A stretch of 64,000 nt of DNA, from positions 84,065,235 through 84,129,234 of the forward strand of contig OY829326.1 of assembly GCA_963691655.1 (NCBI GenBank). The letters are read 5' to 3'. The first letter of the stretch is position 1. Every line of letters starts with the position of its first letter. Below the pieces are notes generated by a model. That model was not told where the DNA came from, did no database searches, and worked only from the letters and a program-made list of their open reading frames with translations. Position numbers and translations under genes: made by a program. This DNA comes from Toxonevra muliebris. Taxonomy: Eukaryota > Arthropoda > Insecta > Diptera > Pallopteridae. Positions 35,270 through 45,999 of this stretch are shown one piece after another.

Positions 35270-35440
35270 TACTAGCGAGAGACACATTTAGGCATGAACG
35301 GCCCTTTGTGATACCACATAGTTGGACCTACAGTTTAACGCCGATCAAGGTGTGTACTTGTACACTTTCTCATAATTCTCTTAAACTTCATATTGATAGA
35401 GACGAAGACGGGATTCGAACCCGAACCTTGTGGATGAAAG
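35270..35440 (-). repeat. tRNA-derived SINE, family 1, 5'-truncated
   Basis: It shares GTTGGACCTACAGTTTAACG and TGTGTACTTGTACACT blocks (plus strand) with the SINE at 42646-42953. A B box, GGTTCGAATCC, is on the minus strand at about 35412-35422. The A box is missing, and so is the 3' CCTAACC tail. Confidence 0.7.
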
Positions 35441-35459
35441 GAGCGAAAAAATAATACCC

Positions 35460-36292
35460 CCGTTAGGATCCGCTAGTGAAAGTGCAAAGTTTTTGTTTGT
35501 ATTCGTATTGTATTGTAAAGTAGTTATTCAGGAAATTTACCGCAGTATATCAATTACATAAATTTATCCTTTACTTTTAAAATATTTTAACCCATTACTA
35601 ATGGTGTTACAAACCGGGAAGGCATGACTGGTATGAAACTTGAACAACTTGCTCCATAATAATCGAGAAAAACGAGCGTCTTTCAATTTGTTAATGTTCG
35701 GATGTATGTATGTTCATAGTACAAAGAAAGCTCGACACAACAATGGAAACACAATAACAATACAACACAACTATTGTTGTATATATGTATGCAAGTATGT
35801 ATGGCGATTACCGAGACACAACAATTTGTTATGCAACTAACTAACTGAATGTGTGTCTGTCCGTCTCTGCCGGTTTGTCTGTGAGAAGTGTAAAAAGTAT
35901 ATGAATATCAGCGTTGTTGTTGTTAGTGCTGGTGTTGCTTTTGTTATTGTGTTATTGGTACATTAAATAATCTGTGAGCGAATATTTTCGACTCGAATGA
36001 TATCACTAAAATCTGAAATGGGAATCGAAATGTTCGCTGACATCAAGCGCAATAAATCACTTTCGAATTTCGAAACTGAAGCTGAACTGCTCTTCTGCTA
36101 CAATTTTGTGTACGATTCTCAATTCAACTATAATGTATATCCCAGCAGCTGAGAGATGGGCATCACAACAATCGGATGCATATCTATAAAAGCTTACTAT
36201 TATTTTCCTTTCCGCATTTTAAAAGTGTGAGCGAATTAGCTGTTGAAATCAAAATCTTGTAATTCTTCGTTACCATTTCAAATGTTAGTAAC
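35460..36292. other. No recognisable gene
   Basis: Short TATG and GTT tracts near 35700, 35785 and 35913. Otherwise unique-looking DNA without motifs. Confidence 0.4.
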
Positions 36293-36295
36293 TTA

Positions 36296-36876
36296 TAGTG
36301 CGGCACACGAGAGTGAATTTTGTTGAAATTTTGAATTTAAAATTTAGGTGGAAACACAGAATTTTTCTGTGTGTTTAATATAAATTAATTAAAAAGTTGC
36401 TTTTCAATTAGATTTGGATATTAACAGTCCTATGTAAGTTGGAGCGTCATTTATCTACCAAAAATCTATTTTTCTCATACAAAAATAGTCGATAGATAGG
36501 TGGCACAACTTTTCAATTTAAGTATGACTGCAAGAATTTATATAGCGATTTTGGATAATTGGAAGAATGGCAATGAGTTACTCTCCGACTCCAATATTTT
36601 TATTATTTCACTTAATAAATATTACAAGAGCAGCTGTTATGAAAACAGAATCAAAATGTTTAAAAAAATTTAATAGATCTTAAATTTTTCCCGTTTTTTA
36701 CAATCTTGTGTTTGAGGGTTGCTAGTTAATTTCTGCATTTCAAATGTATTTGGTTGAAATAATTTTGAAATACAGAATTTTTTTTGACAGTTTTTGTACG
36801 GCGAAATTCCGCATTTCAGACTCATTTCAGTGAAATGCTAAATTTGTCTGAAATTCACTCTTGTGTGTCCGCACTA
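36296..36876. mobile_element. Harbinger-like MITE with TTA target duplication, type 2
   Basis: TTA precedes (36293-36295) and follows (36877-36879). Inverted termini are TAGTGCGGCACACGAGAGTG and, from 36876 on the minus strand, TAGTGCGGACACACAAGAGTG, about 22 of 25 with one gap. Length 581 bp. No coding sequence. Assignment is by TSD length only. Confidence 0.65.
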
Positions 36877-36923
36877 TTATATAGGATGTTAAAAGACAAA
36901 GAACTATCACTAGCATCACTGAT

Positions 36924-36963
36924 GAGGAATCGTGGTGGATTCCGAAACGGCCGTCTGATTTGC
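36924..36963 (-). repeat. Conserved motif F, copy F2
   Basis: On the minus strand GCAAATCAGACGGCCGTTTC then GGAATCCACCACGATTCCTC. It lies just outside the Harbinger-like MITE. Similarity to copy F3 extends some 20 bp to each side. Confidence 0.55.
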
Positions 36964-36989
36964 ACGTCTCTATATATAGTGTTGTTGTT

Positions 36990-39573
36990 TTGACAACATC
37001 CGTTCGTCAAGCCTGTTATATATTACTTGAATAAAATAATTTAGGATTGAAGCATATTTGATGGATTTGATGCTTCTAAAGACTTTTCAAAATAGTTTTG
37101 TACGTGTACCCTTAACTTTCAAACTTCAAATAGTAAATTGTTTGCGTCGAATAAACGAAACGATACTGAATAGAAATGGTGAATTCAATAATGCATCCAA
37201 ATGATGCGCTTTAGATGCGCTACACTGCAAAATACAAATACAAATCCTACTATACTATATATATGTACTGTATACAAATACTACAACCTACGATTTTTTG
37301 CGATTCTTTTTCATTTTCGGTGCTTTTGTTTTTCAAATTGAAACAGTAGTTTTGGAGTTTGGTGCCAATTGACGACATCCTGCTGTGAGATTTCTCTGCC
37401 TCTTCATGTAGACTTTCAAGCTTAGTAAGTTTTTTTTTCATGTATTCATATATAACAATTTCCAACACAAAAACAAAAACACTTTGTCTGTCCCAAATGT
37501 ATCGACGCGGTAGGTAGCGGAAGGTAGCGATAAACTATAAATGTGTGCGGATTTTGTTGCTTCTCTGTCATTAAGCACAACAACAGCAATAACAGCGGCA
37601 ACAAAACTCTTTTTGATGTTTTCCTACCTAATAATTAAATTACCAATTCTTCTTTTTTCTTCAGTTTCCATCAAGTTTTTTTTTTTAGATATTTTTGAAT
37701 GTATTGTGAAAGGCATTAGAAGATTCTAAAATTCTTTTGTGAAAGAGATTGAAAATTTGATTCATTAACGCGCACAAATTACGCACCCTTTTTGCTTTTG
37801 AATACCGTGTGATTGTATGTATGTATTGCTTATAAGTATGTAAGCCTATATGCATGTATGTATGTACATATGTCATTTATATAATTTATAATGAATATTA
37901 AGAGTTCTAAGATTTCACTTAATCTTAATGCAGAAAGTGTTAAATTGAATTGAAGCTAAATTATTAGTGATCTACATGTAGAAGGTACTCGTTTTAGTAA
38001 ATTGTTAAACAAAACTTAATATCACAACACTTGCGGCAGACCCAAGAGTCAAAGCAGCCCTTTTCGTTGGATTTTCTGACGCTGTATATGGCCACTGGGT
38101 TTTTGGAGACATTATAAATCAAAAAATTTAGATTTTGGAAATAAAGATGAACGAAAATCTTAGAGATATTTCTTCATTGAGGTATAATAGAAAAATTTTA
38201 GGGCCTTCTACTTTGGCCCTTAGTTCTGAGAGCCGACCGGCGCAAATTCAAAAAATGGATTTGGATGTACATAAAACTTTTGGGTATATAAAATAAAAAA
38301 AAATAAAATTCTGTTTCACTGTAGTATCTTAGTTGTGAGCTGTCAAAGTTGCGGTATTTTTGTTGTTGGTTGCGTGCAATGGCAAAACGAAATTTTTCAG
38401 TGCTTTGAAAGGCAATTTTAGAAAAACTGACCTTTTGAATATATTTTTAATGATGGAACCTTCAGCTTCAAATATTTCAAGTTCTAATGGTATAATATTT
38501 TTTTGAATTAAAATCTTTGAGCTATTTTTAAGATATATTTAAAAATATGTCTAAAGATTGAGGATCTTCTTCCATATATATGGTGTTAAAGTTGTTTCTT
38601 TCGTGAGAAAAACATTTACTAGTTATATGCCATAAAAAATCATAAGATTCTTTAAGTTTTAATTTCAAGAATTAAATACTTCCGCTTCTACCCCATTGTA
38701 CCTAAGTATTTGTATTCGCTTTTTGAAGGTACATATTAAAATTTGTCCATCACTATTATATATTTATACGAACAATAACAAAGTTTAATGGACACGGCTC
38801 ATATGAGGCACATGAGACGCATGAGACACATGGGGCACATCTTACTTAATACGAGTATGTGTATGATGTACAATATATGAATGTAGTAGAAGACCGCATA
38901 TTTATTAAAATAAAGACAGAATATGGTAAATATTAAATGGTTTCAAATTATGCTTGAGAGGAAATTTCACACTAAATGTATTAAGAAGTGTAAAAAATGT
39001 GTGGTAAATTAGTGCACACTCCCCCCTTCGCGTTCAATTAATTTTCATTGTTTTCTTCTTTTTTTTTTGAAAATTATCAGCTCGTGTTTCCATTAAAGTA
39101 CAAAATTCTTGGAAATTTTAGATCTTCCCCAAATTTTACCCTAATTTAGTTATGTACTTTGTTACTTGATTTATTTGCATATATTAACTTATTTTTGTTT
39201 GTTTATGATATTTTATTTTCAAAAATGTGACATATTTTGACTTTAGGAATGTCATCAAAGAAGCGACAAATATGAAAATGTATGCACAAACTATAGACAT
39301 AAAATATTTATAGAAATGTAGGTATCTTATTTAAGAAAATAGAATTTTAAGTGCATACATACATGGTAGTGATGTAACGGATGTCAGCATTCTTTTGCAT
39401 AATGTTGACCTTCGCATTCGCATCCGCATTCGCTTTGTTATTTTCAAATATACAACAAATGTTTAAATTGCACAAACTGCGCTCACTCAAATTTTCTTAA
39501 TTATGTTTGTGAATATGTTTGCTTTACTTTGCTAAACAAATCCAAAAAGTATTTTTAAGTATACTTTACTACT
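36990..39573. other. No gene; microsatellites and short tandem repeats
   Basis: TATG tracts at 37815-37872 and CAA/CGG tracts near 37577-37606. At 38796-38846 an ATGAGRCRC-type unit repeats about four times (CATATGAGGCACATGAGACG...). No coding motif. Confidence 0.45.
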
Positions 39574-39852
39574 TTGATTACTAAACAATGGCGGGGGTTA
39601 CATTTTCAGTATTACAGACTGTATGGTGCTGATGGTTTTCAAAAATTTAATTTTCTTCACTGTTGCTATCGGTATTTACTTTTGAAAATACCGATAGCAT
39701 ATCCTACTTTGCCCCCTAGTTACTACGCAGATTTTTCGACAGATTCTTCTAATCCATTAGAATTTATACAAGGCATTTGCAATTTTTTATCTAGAGTAGA
39801 TGAACCGAAACGAATCTTGAGACATGGCGACGAAATTACCGAATTTAACTAG
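39574..39852 (+). CDS. Unrecognised ORF containing a perfect hairpin
   Basis: A 92-codon frame from ATG 39574 to TAG 39850. Its second half, SSNPLEFIQGICNFLSRVDE then PKRILRHGDEITEFN, looks protein-like, but I recognise no family and no splice sites support a larger gene. The DNA at 39664-39699 is a perfect 14-bp inverted repeat with an 8-nt loop. It may be a transposon remnant or a chance frame. Confidence 0.25.
   Translation: MITKQWRGLHFQYYRLYGADGFQKFNFLHCCYRYLLLKIPIAYPTLPPSYYADFSTDSSNPLEFIQGICNFLSRVDEPKRILRHGDEITEFN
39664..39699. repeat. Perfect 14-bp hairpin
   Basis: TGCTATCGGTATTT (39664-39677), loop ACTTTTGA, then AAATACCGATAGCA (39686-39699). Confidence 0.85.
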
Positions 39853-40690
39853 GAGGCATAAACTATGATTTCAATAAACAAGATGAGAAAAAAAAATAAT
39901 CAAGACGGCCGATTAATTAAATTGCTTTTAATATTAAATAAATTTAAAAATTAGGTTTTTTCCAAAAGATTCTTATCTTTACATTCAGTTGGCTGAAGTT
40001 CTGTCTTTCGAAATATATCAATTATTATGTGGAAATGAAACATCTGCGAACACATTTGGCGCATTACAAATGCAAATAGTAGAGTTCAATCGCATGGAAA
40101 TTTAGCATTGTAATGGACTTTTATCACTCAACCTTCAACAAATTCTCCATTTCGATTTGCATTCTTTTGTAGTAGAGTGGTTCCTGACGGATGGAAAGAA
40201 AAACGTTCTTCTTCAATACATACACAGATACATGTGTATATAAGTAGTAGATAGATATTTATGTTCCTACCCAACGGGAAAGAAGCGCTCCAAAAGTGCT
40301 TCTTTACCTTCACTGGAGCACTCCTCTGCCAGCAGTACGCGCTCCCTCTTTATAGTGCAGTATATATATTTTTTGCATTGCAAGTAAGCGCTAACATCAA
40401 GCTCTTTCAGCGCTCCCAGGAAAGGTGCACTTTGGGAAGTGGAAGAACAATCTTGTATGCACTTTCCTTGTTTAATTAACTGCATATACTATACATATTT
40501 ATTATTTTTATCCATTATATTTATGTCTAACCAAACAAGAGCACAAAGAGATCGCACCCAAATAATTTTTTGGGTACCGTTCCAATTTTTCCCGTTGGGT
40601 TCAAACGAACAAACGAATATTCTTGAGAGAAATTTACTATTGCAAAATTACTGAAATGTTCAATGCATTTTTAAAATGTTGCATAATAAT
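39853..40690. other. No gene; CCCAACGGGAAA inverted pair
   Basis: CCCAACGGGAAA at 40269-40280 is repeated in inverted form at 40589-40600. This could be the ends of a roughly 330-bp element, but no TSD is seen. The interior repeats GCGCTC or AGCGC motifs. Confidence 0.35.
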
Positions 40691-41105
40691 TAGGGTAAAG
40701 TGGGGTACCTTTGACATCGAGGCACATTTGACTTTGCCATTTTCAGTATGACCACGCCCTGAAAGCCAAAAAGTTAAAATGCAGAAAAAAGCTTAATTTG
40801 ATTTAGAGAAACGTTATGAACTTTGAAGATTCTACTTTAACTCTTTTTGGATTAATATTTATTTTTGTAAAAAGAGTAACAAAATTTATTAGCACTGCTC
40901 TTTAATGTTAATAAAACAAAAGTGAGTTTTGTGAAAATAAAACAAGATAAATTGAAAAAGAAGAAACAAATCAATAAGAGCATTTGGGGTACATTCGACT
41001 TTTACCAAAGGGGCACATTTGACATATATCAATTGTTCCCTATATTGCAGATTTACTTATTTACAATAGAATTGTTATATTTTTTGTTTATACATTTTTT
41101 AAGAT

Positions 41106-41213
41106 ATGGCACGTAGTTAAAAAGATAAATCGATGCGAAAGTGAAGAGAGCTATTTCAGACATTAGAAATAAGCATGAAACAGTGACATCAGCCTCCGAA
41201 AAATATGGGGTTT
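41106..41213 (+). pseudogene. N-terminus of a pogo-type transposase (psq helix-turn-helix)
   Basis: Starting at ATG 41106 the frame reads MARS and stops. One frameshift later it reads KR, a stop, then IDAKVKRAISDIRNKHETVT and SASEKYGV before TAA. The pattern (K.A...I.....V..AS.KYGV) is the psq/CENP-B-type helix-turn-helix found at the N-terminus of pogo transposases. The DDE catalytic domain is absent. Identification rests on about 35 residues. Confidence 0.55.
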
Positions 41214-41269
41214 AACATTTACAGTCTTTCATACTAAATTTTGGAGTTTTACCCCTATTCCAATTCCAT

Positions 41270-41410
41270 CCACGTTTTTTCTGTAGTATGACATTGCCAA
41301 TCAACGTCGTTGCGCGAAATCTCAGTACTGTACCGTAAATGGTTCTAGATATAAACCAAAAAAAAAAACAAATAGAAAAAGTTTGTATGGGAGGTGCCAC
41401 ACCCACTTGC
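41270..41410. repeat. Repeat D fragment (D3) inside the pogo-class element
   Basis: GTATGACATTGCCAATCAAC then ATCTCAGTACTGTACCGTAA and GGGAGGTGCCACACCCACTT align with one period of copy D2 (46605-46715). Confidence 0.6.
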
Positions 41411-42040
41411 CTATCTTATGATCAGAGACATAATGCACCATTATTAAATTGCAAATGAAAATTTTGATAAATAAAGGGCAAATAATAATAATACTAGTCA
41501 GAACAGAAAATAAAATAATAGTTATAAAATAAGAATATATCATTGTACAAATTTGTGTCAATCTCTGCTGAAGTTTCGGTGATATTTCGAGATATAACAC
41601 ATATTTTAATTTTTATACATATATATAGACGTATAACAAAGTTATTGACCTTTGTCAAATGTGCTCCTTGTAAAGTCAAATGTGCCCCGCGCCTGGGACA
41701 CTTTTGACAAAATGGGTTTTTTGGAAAAAGTGCAAAAAAAAATAGTGATGCAGTTTTTATAAAAATATAGTTTTTTCGAGGTTTGATCTAGAAAAATCAA
41801 TGTCTTAAAAACAGTTACATCTTTTAAAATCTATCAATAATTTTCGGAATTACGCGCCTTTGAAAATTAAGAGTCAAAGGTACCCCACTTTACCCTATGC
41901 TTAAATGCATGTCGCACATTAGTTACTATACCCTCACTATACGAAAATGCTCACATTTTTAGTTATGAACATTTAAAGTTTTAAGATATGATAAATCATT
42001 TGCCACACCTTCAAATTTCAGAAAAGTTGTGCAATATTAA

Positions 42041-42642
42041 GGGGACCTTCTGGTCTAGCGCCCTTGAATTTGACGAGTTTTTAGGATTTTTTTTTTAAAT
42101 GAAATAATGAGCAATAGTATTTAAACTTTGTAGATATATTTTATTACTTTAACAATATACAAACATAATAATAAGAAAAAATTATAGTTTTAAGTAAACT
42201 AAAATTGGTGTTACAGTTGCCCTCTTCAAAAAAACGGATCTTGCTGGTGGGACATGTAGTTATCGCAGGAACTAAAATGAGACAAAATGGCGCGTTTTTG
42301 AAATTTACTTTACGAAAACAGACCGTTTTTTCACTACTTTTTGTATGTAAAAAGTAAGAAGTATTCAACGTAGAAAGTTTATTTTTGTTCCAGCGATAAG
42401 TTTTCTGAATAATATAGTAAAATTTGAGACGAGTCGGTCGAGTAGTTTTTGTTTTTTGTGTCCCACCGTGCAGAAAAATATATGAGATAAATGAGGTTAA
42501 ACTTCAGTCGGCCCTTTTACCTGCTTCTGCGCTCACCAGCTAAATAGGCTGTAGAAGTCGAAATACTGGAAATATTGATAAAAAATTTGGAATATAAAAA
42601 AAAAAAAAAATTTTTTTGAAAAATCTGGAGCAGAAGGTGGCC
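42041..42642. mobile_element. TTAA-GG family element, TTAA on both sides
   Basis: TTAA at 42037-42040, then GGGGACCTTCTGGTCTAG. The right end, on the minus strand from 42642, is GGCCACCTTCTGCTCCAGAT. The right TTAA is interrupted after TTA by a SINE and resumes at 42963-42966. The interior, about 600 bp, is non-coding (the frame at 42144-42368 has no motif). It contains a block, AGCTAAATAGGCTGTAGAAG, seen inverted at 46233-46252. Confidence 0.75.
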
Positions 42643-42645
42643 TTA

Positions 42646-42953
42646 GGTTAGGTTGGAGTGGCTGTCGAGAGACACACTTAGGCCTGAACGACCCATTGTG
42701 ATACCACGTAGTTGGACCTACAGTTTAACGCCGATTCCGAACGGCGGTGTGGCAATTTTTTTATCGGCTTGGTGGTTTTGCCATTACCAACCAATGTGTG
42801 TACTTGTACACTATCTTATAATTCTCATACACTTCATATTGATAGTGAATATAAGAAAGTAATGAAAATTAACCACCAGACGAGGACGGGAATCGAACCC
42901 GAACCTCCCAGATGAAAGTCTAGTGCACTATCCACTAGGCTATCGAGGTCGTC
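42646..42953 (-). repeat. Full-length tRNA-derived SINE, family 1, with 12-bp TSD
   Basis: AAGGTGGCCTTA at 42634-42645 and 42954-42965 is a perfect target duplication. The SINE reads on the minus strand. An A box, TAGCCTAGTGG, lies at 42932-42942 and a B box, GGTTCGATTCC, at 42889-42899, both matching the pol III consensus. The body runs through CGCCGTTCGGAATCGGCGTT and ends in CCAACCTAACC at the 3' side. Length is about 308 bp. Truncated relatives are at 35270 and 44396. This is the best reference copy in the window. It is not a functional tRNA. Confidence 0.9.
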
Positions 42954-43061
42954 AAGGTGGCCTTAAGGCAGACTCAAACCCTTGATCTCAAGTCAATCCG
43001 TCCGTACAGTTTAACAAATGCACAGTGACTTCCACAATATCACACTTAGTCAGTTACTTAA

Positions 43062-44015
43062 GGATGTAGTCTGGTGTTCGAGTTTCAAAAAATCTATTTT
43101 TTTTATTACATATTTCGAAAGTACAATATATTGAGAATATACTGTAAAAATTTCACATCAAAACACAAAATATTAACGAGGTTATAACACATAGTCAAGA
43201 GCGCGTTATAATTGCACGCTGTTTGTTGTTAAAATTTTGAAAGCGTTTTTCTCGAAACAAGGTTTATTGATCGAACCAGGGGCCTGACAAAATTCTATCA
43301 AACCGATTAGGCTGAAATTTTAAACGGTTATTCTACACACCAATGCCTCTCGCAGGTAGTATAATTGATTTATTTAGAAGTCTGTCATTTTGTTATTTTT
43401 TAATAAAAATATTTGAATCTACTACCTGCCAGAATTACAAGTTGACAGAACAATATTTTATTTAAATTTTTTGTCTCTAGGGCTAGCCACACATTTTGAT
43501 TTTAGTTAAAAAAATATCGTAAAATAAACTCCAAACATTCTTTTTTGTACAGTTAAAGATGTCAATAATAAGATATAAAAAAATATTTTAAATAAAAAAA
43601 GTTTTTGATATACCAAGTTTTTAAAACGGACTAAAATATATAAAATAATTTCTCCTAGCCCCATAGAGATTTATAGCCCCACACAGATTTATAATTCCAT
43701 AGAGATTGTCCTGAAAGTTTGTAGCTGTGAATTTTAGTAGGTATGAAAATACTTGCATAATTTAAAACCAAAAACGTGAGTCGCATGCAATAGGAAATTG
43801 ATGGATGAATAGTTCACCTAAGTGGCTCGCAGTTTTATCTCTACCCATATGCGTCCCACGTTTTTCGTTTATACTTAGTTACAAGCCCAAACAGACACTA
43901 TTAAAAGAGAGTTGATATAAACGTGGTAAAATTGAAATGATTGTATTTTATTTTATTATGATATAACATTCTCAAAATAACTTTGAAAATAAGGCCAGGA
44001 TACCAGATTACATCC
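43062..44015. mobile_element. TTAA-GG family element, complete
   Basis: TTAA at 43058-43061 and 44016-44019. Termini are GGATGTAGTCTGGTGTTCGA and, on the minus strand, GGATGTAATCTGGTATCCTG. The interior block TTTTTCTCGAAACAAGGTTT and the following stretch resemble 61565-61655. AAAAATATCGTAAAATAAAC is shared with 3921-3940. 954 bp, non-coding. Confidence 0.75.
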
Positions 44016-44149
44016 TTAAGTTTTCTAGCTCTTAGTATAGAGTAAACGATTCAAATCCCCATTGATTAGATTTATATAACAATATTTGTAAAAAATTTAG
44101 AAATTCGACCCAATTTAATATTTATAATCTTAGACCGTATTGGGCTAGT

Positions 44150-44395
44150 GTGCCCTAGTATAGGACAGCAACTCCAACTCCTAAGTCGAGTTAGGTAGTT
44201 TTTCATTTTTGTCACAGATTTGAAGGATGGGACTACCCGAAGGTTAGGCACTGCGACCTATAAGATCTTCTGCCCCCAAAGCCCCAAGTTATGAAAGAAA
44301 CAAAACAGTTACTTAGATAATAAACCAGCCGGGAACCGAACCCGGATATTCAGAGACAAGGGTTAGGCAGGCTGCCACTAGACCGCAGAGGCGAC
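44150..44395 (-). repeat. tRNA-derived SINE, family 2
   Basis: On the minus strand the head reads CGCCTCTGCGGTCTAGTGGC (A-box region) and CCGGGTTCGGTTCCCGGCTG (B box GGTTCGGTTCC at about 44334-44344). The body extends to near AACTCGACTTAGGAGTTGGA. The head is joined without a gap to the truncated 3' side of a family 1 SINE. Confidence 0.65.
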
Positions 44396-44611
44396 CTACA
44401 GTTTAATGCCGATTCCGAACGGCGGTAATTCGTTATCACTTAATGATTTTGCCATTGCCTACCAAGATTTGCACTTGTACACTTTATTATAATGCTCATA
44501 CATATCGATAGCAAATCTAAGAAGGTTATGAGAACTAACCACCAGACCAAGACGGGAATCTGACCCGAACCTCTCTGGTGAAACTCTAAAGTACTACCCA
44601 CGAGGTAGTCA
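44396..44611 (-). repeat. tRNA-derived SINE, family 1, 3'-truncated and fused to a family 2 SINE
   Basis: It aligns with 42720-42950. The B box is mutated (GGGTCAGATTCCCG) and the A box reads TACCTCGTGGG. The 3' portion stops at ...CTGTAGGTC, where the family 2 head begins, so the two SINEs form a head-to-tail pair on the minus strand. Confidence 0.65.
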
Positions 44612-45617
44612 TTAATTTTAATAAGTAGGTAAAAATTAAATAAAGTATAAATCTTGTATTTATATGAATGCCGCGCCGCTTATTTTGAGTCCATACGTGA
44701 ACTCATGAGCTTAATTTCACATCCTATGCACATATTTGTTTTATTAATAAACATTTTTATTTACTTTAATTTTTTTTAGTATCCCAAGGGTATTAAAATC
44801 GGTATGCAATTTTAAAAATGATTATTTTGCGAGCTGGTAACCTGATCGTATCTGATATTTGACGATAACTTCTCAACATACTGACAGAAACAAAAAAGAA
44901 GAACAGCAACCACTGGCAACAACAACAACAATAGTGGGCAATCTCTTCTTCCATTGCATATTTGCTGCAAATGAATTATTGCCTTATCTGATTCTTATCA
45001 AGGCTTTAACGATCTTCAAAAGCGCACAGGGTCCTTTTGAGTAGATCTCAAATAATTGTATATGTATGTACTGCTACATATGTATGTATGAATTCTTAAA
45101 TATAGTATCGAAGGCGTGATGGTGGTCACTTCTGTGTTGAAGTTTAAAATCGAATCGAATGTCTTCGCTTCAGAGTTATTTTTTGCTGTTGGTGCCGCTG
45201 CTGCCGTTGCTGGCCGTGTGGTGTTTATGTTTCATCGTGTTATCGGAACTCCATCAGTGCAGTCAAAGGATCGCAGACATGCTTTTGATATTTTTAGTGC
45301 CATGGGTAGCCTACATGTTTGCCGATTTGTTAACATGATATCGCTGATAATTAATGTGCTACAACGCATAAAAATGTGTTCGCTGGCTGCTTCGAATGCG
45401 TCCAATATAGAAATAGTCTCATTGTGTTTTGGTTCAGGTAAGCGAATTGAGGAGGCTGAAAAAACAAGCCTATGCAAAGAAAAACACACACAGTAAAAAA
45501 ATATTGTATTAATTTGATAAGATAAAAAAGACAGAACAAGATATGTGTTAATTTGCGATTGACCGACGTGTGTATGCACTCGTACTTATAGTATGCAGTA
45601 AAAGATTGCTGTGTACA
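44612..45617. other. No supported gene
   Basis: A CAA tract lies at 44918-44935 and TATG tracts at 45060-45092. Open frames on both strands at 45116-45579 overlap each other, have no motifs and end in simple AT-rich sequence. Confidence 0.4.
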
Positions 45618-45700
45618 TTAAGGTGCCTCACGAAAAAAAGTTAGCGCTACCCTAAACTTGGTTTCAAAGTTATCATGAGTTTTACTGTTTTGAATAAACC
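45618..45700 (+). mobile_element. TTAA-GGTG repeat end, fragment 2
   Basis: TTAA (45618-45621) followed by GGTGCCTCACGAAAAAAAGT, as at 13634. The opposite end was not found. Confidence 0.5.
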
Positions 45701-45999
45701 GCTAAAAGCCACAAATAATAGAAATTAGAAAATTAATGCACTTCGTATCTAAACGTTTGGCAATTTGAGTTAAGCGGACATTACCGGGTTAATTTTGTAT
45801 CGCCCTAATTTTCCGGTACACTTATCACTAAAAAAATAAAAGAAAAGTAGCAAGACGGAAAATAATTTTTGCCATTTCATACCTGCTGCTTCTAAATTTT
45901 GGTATAATTAAAATACAACATTGTTTTTGTCATCAAAACATACAAATATATAGTTCACTAGCAAAGTTTGGGTGATACAAAAATTACACCAACAAAAAA

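Larger units (their letters stand above)
40693..41895. mobile_element. pogo-class DNA element with decayed transposase
   Basis: TA dinucleotides flank it (40691-40692 and 41896-41897). The ends are perfect inverted repeats over 22 bases, beginning GGGTAAAGTGGGGTACCTTT. Subterminal sequence on both sides repeats a CACATTTGAC or GTCAAATGTG motif (40728, 41005 and, inverted, 41657 and 41674). A psq-type DNA-binding remnant lies at 41106-41213, placing it in the pogo group rather than mariner or Tc1 proper. A piece of repeat D (41270-41410) has been added inside. Confidence 0.78.

Noticed and set aside
42643..42655. Insect telomere repeat TTAGG
   Set aside because: TTAGGTTAGG is only two units and is explained by the SINE tail CCTAACC next to the target site.
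42653..42915. Frames read through 42653-42915
   Set aside because: They lie in the family 1 SINE, and the Arg/Glu/Pro-rich end is the B-box region read backwards.
42889..42953. Functional tRNA gene
   Set aside because: A and B boxes are good, but the flanking sequence is a SINE body with target duplication, and no cloverleaf 3' half follows.
45116..45579. Overlapping 126- and 115-codon frames on opposite strands
   Set aside because: Longest open frames of the window but with no motif, no splice support and full overlap on both strands. This pattern indicates low stop density.
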